Shown here piece by piece: positions 25,995 through 35,290 of a stretch of DNA of 64,000 nt. The notes below the pieces were generated by a model. The model searched no databases. It was not told where the DNA came from and saw only the letters and a list, made by a program, of their open reading frames with translations. Each line of letters starts with the position of its first letter. Position 1 is the stretch's first letter. Source of the stretch: Aquabacterium sp. (lineage in GTDB: Bacteria; Pseudomonadota; Gammaproteobacteria; Burkholderiales; Burkholderiaceae_C); assembly GCA_023266355.1 (NCBI GenBank), contig JAHFQM010000003.1:186001-250000 (forward strand). The letters are read 5' to 3'. The translations under genes and the position numbers were made by a program.

Positions 25995-27305
25995 ATGGCA
26001 CGCCCTCCCCCCGACACCACGCCCGGCACGGCCCCGCGCACCATCCCCCGCGCCATTCCCCGCGCCATCTGGGTGCTGGGCTTCGTCAGCATGCTCATGG
26101 ACATTTCCTCGGAAATGATCCACAGCCTGCTGCCCGTGTTCATGGTCACGGCCCTGGGTGCCAGCGCGTTCACGGTGGGCCTGATCGACGGCGCGGGCGA
26201 GGCCACGGCCCTGATCGCCAAGCTGGTGTCGGGCACCTGGAGCGACCGCATGGGCCGGCGCAAACCGCTGGCGGTGGCGGGCTATGCGCTGGGCGCCCTG
26301 TCCAAGCCGCTGTTCGCGCTGGCCGGCAGCCCTGGCATGGTGCTGGGCGCGCGCCTGATCGACCGGGTGGGCAAGGGCCTGCGCGGCGCCCCGCGGGACG
26401 CCCTGGTGGCCGACATCGCCCCGACCGAAGTGCGCGGTGCGGCCTTCGGGCTGCGGCAGTCGCTGGACACCGTGGGGGCGTTCGTCGGGCCGCTGCTGGC
26501 GCTGGGCCTGATGCTGCTGTGGCACAACGACTTCCAGGCCATTTTCTGGGTGGCCATCGTGCCGGGGCTGATGGCGGTGGCCTTGCTGGCCCTGGGTGTG
26601 CGCGAGCCGGAGCACCCACCGTTGGCCGCCAGCGCAGGCCGCATCGCCCCTGAAACCACCTCCGCACGGCCGGCCTCGCGCCTGGCCATCCCGGCCTTGC
26701 CCGCGGCCTGCTGGTGGGTGGTGGCGCTGGGCGGGGTTGTGACGCTGGCGCGGGTGTCCGAGGCCTTCCTGGTGCTGCGCGCCCAGCACGCCGGCCTGGG
26801 CCTGGCCTGGACACCGCTGGTGCTGATCGCCATGAACCTGGTCTATGCCCTGGCCGCCTACCCCCTGGGCCGGCTCGCCGACCGGGTGGCGCCGCTGCGC
26901 CTGCTCGCGCTGGGCATGGGCGTGCTGGTGATGGCGGACCTCGTCCTCGCGTGGGCGCCGCACATGGGTGCCCTCGGCGCAGGCGTGCTGCTGTTTGGCC
27001 TGCACATGGCGATGACGCAAGGCGTGCTGGCCGCCATGGTGGCCGCATCGGCACCGCCCAGCTTGCGCGGCACGGCCTTCGGCTGGTTCAACCTCGTCAG
27101 TGGCGTGGCGATGCTGGTGTCGGGCGGCGCCGCCGGCCTGCTGTGGGACCACTGGGGCCCGGCCAGCACCTTCCTGAGCAGCGCGGTGCTGGCGCTGGGT
27201 GCGCTGGCCGTGATCGGGGCGATCAGGCCGACGCAGCCACCTGACGCAAAGCCTGCACATACACCTCGACCGGCTGGCCGCCCGACACGAGGTGCTGGCC
27301 GTTGA
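25995..27305 (+). CDS. Major facilitator superfamily transporter
   Basis: 436 residues with about 12 hydrophobic segments. MFS loop signatures are clear: SGTWSDRMGRRKPLA between TM2 and TM3 and LGRLADRVAPLRLLALGMG in the second half; GKGLRGAPRDALVADI marks the drug/sugar-phosphate-like permease group. The cytosolic N-terminus is Pro/Thr/Arg-rich (TPGTAPRTIPRAIPRAI). Substrate not deducible. The 3' end overlaps 83 bp of the convergent thiol-oxidoreductase gene, an unusually long antisense overlap. Confidence 0.85.
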   Translation: MARPPPDTTPGTAPRTIPRAIPRAIWVLGFVSMLMDISSEMIHSLLPVFMVTALGASAFTVGLIDGAGEATALIAKLVSGTWSDRMGRRKPLAVAGYALGALSKPLFALAGSPGMVLGARLIDRVGKGLRGAPRDALVADIAPTEVRGAAFGLRQSLDTVGAFVGPLLALGLMLLWHNDFQAIFWVAIVPGLMAVALLALGVREPEHPPLAASAGRIAPETTSARPASRLAIPALPAACWWVVALGGVVTLARVSEAFLVLRAQHAGLGLAWTPLVLIAMNLVYALAAYPLGRLADRVAPLRLLALGMGVLVMADLVLAWAPHMGALGAGVLLFGLHMAMTQGVLAAMVAASAPPSLRGTAFGWFNLVSGVAMLVSGGAAGLLWDHWGPASTFLSSAVLALGALAVIGAIRPTQPPDAKPAHTPRPAGRPTRGAGR

Positions 27306-27891
27306 TGACCACCGCCGGCACCGCGTGGATGCCGTGCGAGGTGTAGAAATTTTCCTGTTCGCGCACCTCTTCGGCGAACAGGTCGCTGTCCAGCACCGCC
27401 TGGGCGCGGGTGGCGTCCAGGCCAGCGGCGCGCACCGCGGCCAGCAGCACCTCGGGGCTGTCCATGGCCTGGCGCTCGGTGTGGCAAGCCCGCAGCAAGG
27501 CCATCTTGAGCGCGAGCTGATGCGCGGGGTGTTCGATGTCGGCCCAGTGCAGCAGGCGGTGGGCGTCGAAGGTGTTGTAGATGCGGCCGCGACCCTGCGT
27601 GTTGAAGGTGAAGCCCACCTCGGCGCCGCGCTGGCGGATGGTCTCGCGGATCTGCGCCTGCTGCTCGGGCGTGCTGCCGTACTTCTGCGTCAGGTGCTCG
27701 CCGATGTCCTGGCCGCCGGGCGGCATCTGCGGGTTGAGCTCGAAGGGCTGGCAGCGCAGGCTCACGGTGAGGGGCGGCTCGGAGGCCGGGGCTGACACTT
27801 GCGCGATGGCCTGCTGCAAAGCCGACAGCCCGATGGCGCACCAGGGGCAGGAGATGTCGGAGACGAAATCGAGGGTCAGATCGGTGTTCAT
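27223..27891 (-). CDS. DsbA-family oxidoreductase, FrnE-like
   Basis: 222 residues from the ATG at 27891. The thioredoxin-fold active site is SCPWC near residue 15 (LDFVSDISCPWC), with the cis-proline loop in HAVPAVVINGQHLVSGG, and the helical insertion typical of FrnE/2-hydroxychromene-2-carboxylate isomerase relatives lies between. No signal peptide, so it acts in the cytosol, probably in disulfide or glutathione-linked chemistry. Transcribed toward and overlapping the MFS transporter gene. Confidence 0.88.
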   Translation of the reverse strand: MNTDLTLDFVSDISCPWCAIGLSALQQAIAQVSAPASEPPLTVSLRCQPFELNPQMPPGGQDIGEHLTQKYGSTPEQQAQIRETIRQRGAEVGFTFNTQGRGRIYNTFDAHRLLHWADIEHPAHQLALKMALLRACHTERQAMDSPEVLLAAVRAAGLDATRAQAVLDSDLFAEEVREQENFYTSHGIHAVPAVVINGQHLVSGGQPVEVYVQALRQVAASA

Positions 27892-27994
27892 GGCGCCCAT
27901 GCTACGCAAGGCGCCTGACCCTGGCACGCGGCGGGATTCGCGCGGCAGGCACAAAAGTCATCCAGAGTTCATGTGGCGTGCGTATAAGGTTGCC

Positions 27995-28639
27995 ATGACC
28001 CGTTTGCTGCAACGCCTGCGCCTGAGCTGCCTGCGCCCTTTGATGGTGTGGGTGCTGGTGCTCGCCTTGCCGGTGCACGGGGTCTCCAACGTGCTGCTGC
28101 AGGTGATGGGGGCGGCGCACCGCCACAGCGCCGTCACCCTGGAGGTGGCCCAAGGCACGGCCCAGCACACGGACACCCCAGGCTCCGCCCCCTGGAACGC
28201 CCGCAGCGCCTTGCGCAGCCTGGTGGCCAGCGTGGCCGGCCCCGGCGCGCTGCAGCTGATCGACACCATGCACGCCCGCGACCACGCCTGGCAACGCGCG
28301 GCCGAGCTGAAGGCGCACCCGTTCACCCCTGTCGCCAGCCCCGTGAACACAGCCCAGGCTCGCCTGCAAGCCCACCAACACGCCCACGACACCTTCCAGC
28401 GCCACATCCACGACCCGCAAGACAGCAGCGTGGTCGCCCTCGGCGAACACACCCAGGCCCCGGATGCCGCCGGCAGCGCCCCCGTGCTCGATGCAGGTGG
28501 TGGCACCTTCCCCCTCTCGCCCGCGCTGAGCGTGCAGGCCCTGGCCCCCAGCGCAGGCGCGGCCACCTGGTTCAAGGCCCAGGCATCTGGCTGGCGCAGC
28601 CACGTCATCGCGCCCCTGGAGCGCCCCCCGCAGGCCTGA
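27995..28639 (+). CDS. Hypothetical exported or membrane-anchored His-rich protein
   Basis: 214 residues; the ATG at 27995 has AAGG 6 nt upstream. The basic start and hydrophobic core (LMVWVLVLALPVHGVSNVLL) form a signal peptide or anchor. The mature region is rich in His, Ala and Gln (HRHSAVTLEVAQ, HQHAHDTFQRHIHD), and no family is recognised. It is the first of a plus-strand run leading to a TonB-dependent receptor. The histidines could bind a transition metal taken up by that receptor, which is speculation. Confidence 0.55.
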   Translation: MTRLLQRLRLSCLRPLMVWVLVLALPVHGVSNVLLQVMGAAHRHSAVTLEVAQGTAQHTDTPGSAPWNARSALRSLVASVAGPGALQLIDTMHARDHAWQRAAELKAHPFTPVASPVNTAQARLQAHQHAHDTFQRHIHDPQDSSVVALGEHTQAPDAAGSAPVLDAGGGTFPLSPALSVQALAPSAGAATWFKAQASGWRSHVIAPLERPPQA

Positions 28640-28786
28640 GCGTCCTCCCGCGGAACGGCGCTGCTGCGCCTGCCCGCCCCAGGCTGCCAGGCGCGGTGCG
28701 CACCCTTGAGCGGGTGCCCACACCCCGTGCCTGGCCGGAGCGACCTGCCACGCTGCACGCGGCGTGGCGCACCCCAGGGGTGAACC

Positions 28787-29779
28787 ATGAACCCATGGCA
28801 CGACCATGCCCAAGTGGACATCGAAGAAGCCGGCCGCGCGCTCGGCCACGACTTCCACACCATGACCCAGATCCCGAAACAGGCCGACTGGCCCGCCGCC
28901 GTGTGCGCGGGCTTTGACGCTGCGGCCCACCTGCACAGGTCCGGGCACGGGCACCGCCGCCCGCACGCCGACCGCTTCACCCGCAAGTGGCTGCAGCTGC
29001 GCCTGAACGCCTGGCGCCGCCAGCGCGCGGTGGCCGCCGACGTCACGCCGCAGCTGCTGCGCGAGCTCGACGTCACCCGCTGCCCGGTGACGCGCGAGGT
29101 GCTGACCCACGGCGCCCTGCGAGACACCGACTGGTCGGTGGACCGCCTGAACAACGACGCGGCCTACGCGGCCAGCAACCTCGCCGTGATGAGCGTGCGG
29201 GCCAACCGCGCCAAGGGCGCGCTGAGCTTCGCGCAGGTGATGGCGCGGGCGCATGCGGCCGAAGCCAGCGAAGGCCTGACGCCCGCCGAGTGGCTGCGTC
29301 TGGCCGCGCTGATGCTGGGCCCCTGCCACGCGACGTGCCCGCACGAAGCGCCTGCCCTGCCCCTGTGCGCCCCGCTGCCCGTGCACGCCGTGCGCCTGGC
29401 CTTGCAGCAGGTGCAACGCCTGCTCACCGAGCACTGCCTGCGCCAAGCCGGCAAGAACCGCTTGCTGCGCGATTTCGGCAGCGCCTGCCGCAGCGACGCC
29501 GCGCGCCTGCGCCTGGCCGCCCTGGGCCACGCGGTGCACGAAGGCCTCAAGCACACCGAGGCCCACGGCCAGGGCGACCACCGCTGGGACGTCTGGCTGC
29601 AACCCGCCGTCATGGCCGCCCTGCTGCGCTGGCGCGAGGCCTTGAGCGAGGCCGAGTGGGCCCGCGTCGCGGCGCTGTCCGGGCGCCTCTCGCAGGCCCG
29701 CCGCGAGACCCCCGAGCGCCTGCGCCTGTGGCAGATGCCCACGCGCGGCTTCGTGCCGCTGCACACGGGCTGGGCCTGA
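28787..29779 (+). CDS. Hypothetical protein with HNH-like zinc/endonuclease core
   Basis: 330 residues. Between about residues 100 and 145 the order CPVT-(about 16 residues)-DWSVDRLNND-AAYAASNLAVMSVRANRAKG matches the second half of an HNH module (DR, GY, N, N, K positions). Only one cysteine of the zinc knuckle is evident, and no classical HNH histidine pair is obvious. The rest is helical and Arg/Leu-rich with no known domain. It may be a degenerate HNH nuclease or a DNA/RNA-binding derivative. Neighbours (exported protein, TonB receptor) do not explain it. Confidence 0.5.
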   Translation: MNPWHDHAQVDIEEAGRALGHDFHTMTQIPKQADWPAAVCAGFDAAAHLHRSGHGHRRPHADRFTRKWLQLRLNAWRRQRAVAADVTPQLLRELDVTRCPVTREVLTHGALRDTDWSVDRLNNDAAYAASNLAVMSVRANRAKGALSFAQVMARAHAAEASEGLTPAEWLRLAALMLGPCHATCPHEAPALPLCAPLPVHAVRLALQQVQRLLTEHCLRQAGKNRLLRDFGSACRSDAARLRLAALGHAVHEGLKHTEAHGQGDHRWDVWLQPAVMAALLRWREALSEAEWARVAALSGRLSQARRETPERLRLWQMPTRGFVPLHTGWA

Positions 29780-29840
29780 GCGCCCGGCCGGCCCACGCCG
29801 CCAGCACCCATCACACCGATCAATTTTCAGCAGTACCCCC

Positions 29841-31970
29841 ATGCACACGCCCCACACCCACCCGCCATCGGCACCGCGCCGCGCCATCCCGCAGGCCGCC
29901 GGCCTGCTGTGCCTGGCCCTGGCCGGCATCGCCTTGCACCCCCTGGCCCATGCGGCCGAGGGCGAGCTCGCTGAAGTCGTCGTCAAAGGCAACTACAACA
30001 ACGCCGTGGGCAGCAGCACCGCGGCCAGCGAGGGCACGGTCACGGCCAAGCTCATCCAGAGCCGCCCCACCCTGCGCCCCGCCGAGGTGCTGGAGTTCGT
30101 GCCCGGCGTCATCGTCTCGCAGCACAGCGGCGACGGCAAAGCCAACCAGTACTACCTGCGCGGCTTCAATCTCGACCACGGCACCGACTTCGCCACCTTC
30201 CTCGACGGCATGCCGGTGAACATGCCCACCCACGCCCACGGCCAGGGCTACAGCGACCTGAACTTCCTCATCCCCGAACTGGTCGGCAGCATCGGCTACC
30301 GCAAGGGCGTGTACGCCGCGGAAGACGGCGACTTCAGCTCTGCCGGCACCGCGCGCATCCAGCTGATGGACACCCTGCCCGGCAGCGCGGTCGGCGCGCA
30401 CGGCGGCATGGCCAGCCTCACGCTGGGCGAGAACGGCTACGCCCGCGCCCTGGTGGCGAAGTCCACGGCACTGACCACGGGCACGCTGCTGGCCGCGGTC
30501 GAGGCCGCCCACAACGACGGCCCCTGGACGAACCCCGAGCACTTCAAGCGCTTCAACGGCCTGCTGCGCTACAGCCTCAACGAAGGCGGCGTCAAGCAAT
30601 CGCTCACGCTGATGGCCTACACCGCCAAGTGGGACAGCACCGACCAGGTGCCGCAGCGCGCGGTCAACAGCGGGCAGATCGGTCGCTTCGACGCCATCGA
30701 CGCCACCGACCATGGCCAGACCCGCCGCACCAGCCTGTCGTGGAACGCGCTGAAGGCGGAAGACGATGGCGAGTGGCGTGCCAGTGCCTACGCCATCGGT
30801 TCGCAGCTCAAGCTCTTCTCCAACTTCACCTACTTCCTGGACAACCCCGACACGGGCGACCAGTTCGAGCAGGCCGAGCAACGCCGCGTGTTCGGCGGCT
30901 CGCTCAGCCGGATGTGGACGGGCACGCTGGCTGGCCGCGCCACGCAGAACACCCTGGGCGTGCAGGCGCGCCACGACCGCCTCTCGCCCGTGGGCCTCTA
31001 CACCGCGGAAGGCGGCGTGCGCACCGGCCTCACGCAGGAGAGCCGCGTGCGCGAAACCAGCGTGGGCCTGTACGGCCAGAACGACACGCGCTGGACGCCC
31101 TGGTTGCGCAGCATCGCGGGCTTGCGCACCGACCGCGTCAACGTCGATGTGCACAGCAACATCACCGACAACAGCGGCGAGCGCAGCGCCTGGATCAGCA
31201 GCCCCAAGCTCTCGCTGATCTTCGGGCCGTGGTCGCAGACCGAGTTCTTCGCCAACACCGGCTGGGGCTTCCACAGCAACGACGCGCGCGGCATGACGGC
31301 CCGCGTGACGGCCAAGGGCGGCGCCCCTGTTCGCTCGGCCGTGCCGCTGGTGCGCACCAAGGGCAGCGAGCTGGGCCTGCGCACCGAGCTCATCCCCGGG
31401 CTGCAAAGCTCGGTGGCGCTGTGGCAGCTGCGTTTGAACTCGGAGCTCGTGTTCGTGGGCGATGCCGGCGAGACCGAAGCCAGCGGGGCCTCGCGCCGCC
31501 GCGGCATCGAGTTCAACAACCACTACCTCGCCACGCCCTGGCTGCTGCTGGACGGCGACGTGGCCTTCTCGCAAGCGCGCTTCAGCACGCCGCAGGGCGA
31601 GGACCCGACCGTGGGCACGCAGGTGCCGGGCTCGGTGCGCACGGTGGTGTCGCTGGGCGCCACGGTGACGGAGTTCGGCCGCTGGTTCGGCCAGGCGCAG
31701 CTGCGCTACTTCGGCCCGCGCCCGCTGATCGAAGACAACAGCGTGCGCTCCAAGGGCACGACGCTGGCCTACGCGCGGGTGGGCTACAAGCTGGACGCGC
31801 GCACCAAGGTGTCGGTCGATGTGTTCAACCTGTTCAACCGCAAGGTCAGCGACATCGATTACTTCTACACCTCGCGCCTGCGTGGCGAGCCGCTGGCAGG
31901 CGTCAACGACGTGCACTCGCACCCGGCCGAGCCGCGCACCGTGCGCCTGACGCTGAACGTGGGGTTCTGA
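29841..31970 (+). CDS. TonB-dependent outer-membrane receptor
   Basis: 709 residues. A signal peptide (AAGLLCLALAGIALHPLAHA) precedes the plug domain (ELAEVVVKGNYNN, LRPAEVLEFVPGVIVSQHSG, QYYLRGFNLDHGTDFATFLDG, GYRKGVYAAEDGDFSSAG). The remainder is a beta barrel ending with aromatic Phe (LTLNVGF), as outer-membrane proteins do. Its mid-plug segment HAHGQGYSDLNFLIPELV is distinctive for a receptor subgroup of unknown ligand. No siderophore or cobalamin genes are next to it; the ligand is not inferable. Confidence 0.88.
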   Translation: MHTPHTHPPSAPRRAIPQAAGLLCLALAGIALHPLAHAAEGELAEVVVKGNYNNAVGSSTAASEGTVTAKLIQSRPTLRPAEVLEFVPGVIVSQHSGDGKANQYYLRGFNLDHGTDFATFLDGMPVNMPTHAHGQGYSDLNFLIPELVGSIGYRKGVYAAEDGDFSSAGTARIQLMDTLPGSAVGAHGGMASLTLGENGYARALVAKSTALTTGTLLAAVEAAHNDGPWTNPEHFKRFNGLLRYSLNEGGVKQSLTLMAYTAKWDSTDQVPQRAVNSGQIGRFDAIDATDHGQTRRTSLSWNALKAEDDGEWRASAYAIGSQLKLFSNFTYFLDNPDTGDQFEQAEQRRVFGGSLSRMWTGTLAGRATQNTLGVQARHDRLSPVGLYTAEGGVRTGLTQESRVRETSVGLYGQNDTRWTPWLRSIAGLRTDRVNVDVHSNITDNSGERSAWISSPKLSLIFGPWSQTEFFANTGWGFHSNDARGMTARVTAKGGAPVRSAVPLVRTKGSELGLRTELIPGLQSSVALWQLRLNSELVFVGDAGETEASGASRRRGIEFNNHYLATPWLLLDGDVAFSQARFSTPQGEDPTVGTQVPGSVRTVVSLGATVTEFGRWFGQAQLRYFGPRPLIEDNSVRSKGTTLAYARVGYKLDARTKVSVDVFNLFNRKVSDIDYFYTSRLRGEPLAGVNDVHSHPAEPRTVRLTLNVGF

Positions 31971-31996
31971 GGTCGGCGCACTGCCTAGAATGGGCC

Positions 31997-32539
31997 ATGG
32001 CCGACACCACCTCCCCCATCCCCTCCGACACCCCCCACCCCTTGCCCCGCCGCACTGCCCTGGTCGGCGGCTTGCGGCTGGGCCTGGGGGCGAGCGCCCT
32101 GCTGCTGAGCGGCTGCGCCAGCCTCTTGCAGCGCGAGCCGGTGCGCGTGGACGTGGTCGGCGTGGAGCCCCTGCCCGGCGAGGGCCTGGAGCTGCGCCTG
32201 GCGCTCAAGCTGCGCGTGACCAACCCCAACGACAACGCGCTGGACTTCGATGGCCTGTCCGTGACGCTGGACGTGCGCGGCAGCCGCTTCGCCAGTGGCG
32301 TCAGCAACGAGCGGGGCAGCGTGCCGCGCTTCGGCGAGGCCGTCATCAGCGTGCCGGTGTCGGTGTCGGCGCTGTCCCTGGTGCGTCAGGCCATGGGCGT
32401 GGCCAGCGGCAGTGGCCCGAGCGACCGCGTCGAGTACGTGCTGCGCGGCAGGCTGGCGGGCACCGCGCTGGGCGGCGTGAGCTTCACCTCCAGTGGCGAG
32501 CTGATGCTGCCCAAGGGCCTGGGGCTGCCCGGCCGCTGA
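31997..32539 (+). CDS. LEA14-like lipoprotein
   Basis: 180 residues. The N-terminus has a twin-arginine-like basic start (LPRRTALVGGLRLG) and lipobox LSGC, placing it in the periplasm on a membrane. The mature part is a LEA_2/water-stress-hypersensitive-response beta domain (LELRLALKLRVTNPNDNALDFDGLSVTLDVRG). Such lipoproteins are widespread in proteobacteria, with no established activity. The gene begins 26 bp after the TonB receptor stop and may be co-transcribed. Confidence 0.78.
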   Translation: MADTTSPIPSDTPHPLPRRTALVGGLRLGLGASALLLSGCASLLQREPVRVDVVGVEPLPGEGLELRLALKLRVTNPNDNALDFDGLSVTLDVRGSRFASGVSNERGSVPRFGEAVISVPVSVSALSLVRQAMGVASGSGPSDRVEYVLRGRLAGTALGGVSFTSSGELMLPKGLGLPGR

Positions 32540-32566
32540 CGGGCACCAGCACGCAGGCTCAGAGGT

Positions 32567-33562
32567 TCACGGACGCTGTTCGCGCCACTCCAGCGGCGTC
32601 GCCCCGTGCCAGCGCCGGAAGGCCCGGTGGAAGCAGCTGGGCGATGAGAAGCCGGTTTCGTCGGCGATCTGCTTGAGCGGCACGCGCCCTTCGCGCAAGA
32701 GGCGCTCGGCCAGTTCGCGCTGGCACTGCTGGACCAAGTCGCCATAGCCCAGGCCGCGCGCCGACAGGTGGCGGCGCAGCGTGCGCCCGCTCATGTCCAG
32801 GGCTTGCGCCGCCTCATCGACCGCCATCAGGCGCGGCAAGGCGGCCATGATGCGGCCCCGCAGCGCCTGGACCACATCGACCCGGTTGAGCCGCTGCGCC
32901 ATCACCGCATCGACCTGCACGCGCAGGCCTTCATAGACCATGCGGTCGTGGCCAGGGATGGGCAAATCCAGCAGGGCGCTGGCGAAGCGCAGGCCGCTCT
33001 CGGCCGCATCGAAATGCAAGCGCGGGCCGAAGGTGGCCTCGTACTGCGCGGCATACGCCGGGCGCGGGTAGGCCAAGCGCACCTCCAGCAGATCGGCCTC
33101 GCACGCCCCCGCGCGGCGGGCCAGTTGCACCGCCAGGCACATCAACCACTCGGTGCGAAAGCGCGTGCCAGCCAAGGTGGTGCCCAGGGGCCTGACGCTC
33201 AACCAGGCTTCGCCCGCCTGTTCGCGGACGTCCAGCTCGGGCTGCTCGACCAGCAAAGGCGCGAAGTGGCGGATGTCGCGCACGGCGTGGCGCATGGTGG
33301 GCGCCTGGATGATCAGCATGGCCTGCGGCCCATAGCGCGTCAGGGCCAGGCTGGTGCTGACCAGCATGCCGTGGGCGGGGTTGCCGGTGACCTGCTGCGC
33401 GGCGCGCATGAGCTGGTCGAGCCGCTCTTCGGGCACCCAGGGACCCTGGGGGTCGAGGGCCTCGGGCGGGAGGCCGGCGGCCGCCAGCAAGGTGCTTGCG
33501 GGATGGCCGGCCAGGGCCAGGGTGTCGGCCAGGGTGCAAAGGTGGATCGGGGAAATCAGCAT
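32567..33562 (-). CDS. AraC-family transcriptional regulator
   Basis: 331 residues: an N-terminal Arabinose_bd-type sensor domain (LADTLALAGHPASTLLAAAGLP, GPQAMLIIQAPTMRHAVRDI) and a C-terminal double helix-turn-helix (AAQALDMSGRTLRRHLSARGLGYGDL and IADETGFSSPSCFHRAFRRWHG). This group usually controls lipid, amino-acid or virulence genes as ligand-dependent activators. It is divergent from the cyanophycinase-like gene across 166 bp and convergent with the lipoprotein, so the peptidase is its most likely target. Confidence 0.88.
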   Translation of the reverse strand: MLISPIHLCTLADTLALAGHPASTLLAAAGLPPEALDPQGPWVPEERLDQLMRAAQQVTGNPAHGMLVSTSLALTRYGPQAMLIIQAPTMRHAVRDIRHFAPLLVEQPELDVREQAGEAWLSVRPLGTTLAGTRFRTEWLMCLAVQLARRAGACEADLLEVRLAYPRPAYAAQYEATFGPRLHFDAAESGLRFASALLDLPIPGHDRMVYEGLRVQVDAVMAQRLNRVDVVQALRGRIMAALPRLMAVDEAAQALDMSGRTLRRHLSARGLGYGDLVQQCQRELAERLLREGRVPLKQIADETGFSSPSCFHRAFRRWHGATPLEWREQRP

Positions 33563-33728
33563 GACCCGTGGATCGTAGGCCAGTCAACGCGTCCCGGGTC
33601 ACCCCTGTGTCCAGGGTTTTCCTGGGATGGGTGGGGGGCCGCGTCTTTCCAACGTCACGCCGCGGGTCTAGGATGGCGGGTCTGCCCTGTACGCCCTGTA
33701 CCGCCCTGCCCCCCTGAGGAGTTCCGCC

Positions 33729-34910
33729 ATGCCCCGCATCGACCATCCGCGCCGCCTGGCGGCCCGACTCACGCTGGGCCTCGGCCTGCTGGGCGGCATC
33801 GCCCTGAGCGCCCCGGCCCAGGCAGGCAAAAAGCCTTTCAGCTACTTTGTGACGGGCGACGCCACCGCCGCGGTGCAGACGCTGTCGCCTGCCGCGCCCT
33901 CGCTGGTGCTCATGGGCGGCGGCCCCGATGTCGATGAGGCCTTCCGCTGGATGATCACGCGCGCCGGCATCCGCCCCGGCACCGGTGGGCGCTTCGTCGT
34001 CATCCGCGCCACGGGCACCGAAGCCTACGACCCCTACATCTTCCACAGCGACGCCAACGGCAGCACGACCGGCCCGGCCATCGACGGCTGGGTGGGCGGC
34101 GCGGCGCTCGGCCTGAGCTCGGTGGAGACGCTGGTCGTGCCCAGCCTGGCCGCGGCCAACGACCCGGGCGTCACCGAGGTGCTGGCCAAGGCCAACGCGG
34201 TGTTCATCGCCGGCGGCGACCAGAGCGACTACATCAAGTTCTGGAAGGGCACGGCCCTGGACCGCACCCTGCAGCAGCTCATGGCGCGCAACGTGCCGGT
34301 GGGCGGCACCAGCGCCGGCCTGGCCGTGCTGGGCCAGTTCGATTTCGCCGCGCTCAAGGGCTCGGTGACGTCCGATCAGACGCTGTCCAACCCCTACAAC
34401 CGCTACGTCACGCTGGACCCGAGCCCGCTGGCGTTGACGGGTGGCTTCATCGCCCCGCCCGCGCTGGCCGGCACCATCACCGACAGCCACCTCGACAGCC
34501 GCGACCGCATGGGCCGCCTCATCGGCTTCATGTCGCGCCTGGTGCAGCCCTCGTCGTCCAGTGCTGGCAGCTTCGGCTGCGCGGGGGGCGTGCTAGCTGC
34601 CACGCAGGTGCGCGGCATCGGCATCGGCGTGGAAACGGCCGTGCTGGTCGAGGGCCAGGGCAACGCCGCGCCTTACAGCTACACGGCGCGCCGCGTGACC
34701 AACGTCTCCACCACCACCGAGAGCGCCGCCTACTTCCTGCGCACGCTGCAAGCGCCCGCGGCCTGTGCCAGCGGTCAGCCGCTGACGGTGTTGAGCGTGG
34801 AGGTGCGCAAGCTGGCCGATGACACGGTGTTCAACCTCAGCGACTGGACGGGCCTGCCGGCCTACCACGTGGACGCCATCTCGGGCGCGCTGACGTCGAA
34901 CCCGTACTGA
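33729..34910 (+). CDS. Exported cyanophycinase-like peptidase (S51 family)
   Basis: 393 residues with a signal peptide (LTLGLGLLGGIALSAPAQA). S51 features: SLVLMGGGPDVDEAF, NAVFIAGGDQSDYIKFW, and the nucleophile loop GGTSAGLAVLG with Ser195. Bacterial cyanophycinases cleave the Asp-Arg storage polymer, and secreted forms (CphE-like) let bacteria use external cyanophycin; the match here is to the extracellular type by its signal peptide. The substrate could be another isoaspartyl peptide. The leader CTGAGGAGTTCCGCC gives a strong ribosome binding site. It diverges from an AraC regulator. Confidence 0.82.
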   Translation: MPRIDHPRRLAARLTLGLGLLGGIALSAPAQAGKKPFSYFVTGDATAAVQTLSPAAPSLVLMGGGPDVDEAFRWMITRAGIRPGTGGRFVVIRATGTEAYDPYIFHSDANGSTTGPAIDGWVGGAALGLSSVETLVVPSLAAANDPGVTEVLAKANAVFIAGGDQSDYIKFWKGTALDRTLQQLMARNVPVGGTSAGLAVLGQFDFAALKGSVTSDQTLSNPYNRYVTLDPSPLALTGGFIAPPALAGTITDSHLDSRDRMGRLIGFMSRLVQPSSSSAGSFGCAGGVLAATQVRGIGIGVETAVLVEGQGNAAPYSYTARRVTNVSTTTESAAYFLRTLQAPAACASGQPLTVLSVEVRKLADDTVFNLSDWTGLPAYHVDAISGALTSNPY

Positions 34911-34919
34911 GCCACAGGC

Positions 34920-35108
34920 TCAGTGGAGCGGCCCGGCCGGGTTGTCGAAGTCCAGCAGCACGCTGGCCTGCTCCAGCACCTTCCACAGGTGCGGGGGCAT
35001 CTGCAGGATGCGTTCGGGCGTGCGCGCCTGACGCACCCAGGCGCCGATTTCGTGGTGCTGGTCCGCGGTCAGCAGGTTCAGCGAGAGCATCTCGTCGAGC
35101 AGCATCAT
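34920..35108 (-). CDS. Small hypothetical protein
   Basis: 62 residues; start at 35108 follows a strong GGAGG 7 nt upstream. It is a small soluble helical protein (LLDEMLSLNLLTADQHHEIG, PPHLWKVLEQASVLLDFD) without signal peptide or known motif. The ribosome binding site and regular amino-acid pattern make it likely real. Neighbours give no function. Confidence 0.65.
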   Translation of the reverse strand: MMLLDEMLSLNLLTADQHHEIGAWVRQARTPERILQMPPHLWKVLEQASVLLDFDNPAGPLH

Positions 35109-35290
35109 GGCAACCTCCTCGCGGTGGGGGCAGGCCGGTCCAGGGGCCTGGGTCTGCCCGGGTCGGGCCCGGGCCGGTGCTTGCGTGTCGTCACCACTGT
35201 CGCACAAAACCTGGCGCACGCCGGGGCGAAGTGGGCGCACTCTGCCCGCTTGATGCCGTGACTGCGGGGGGATGCGCCGTCAAGCGGCCA

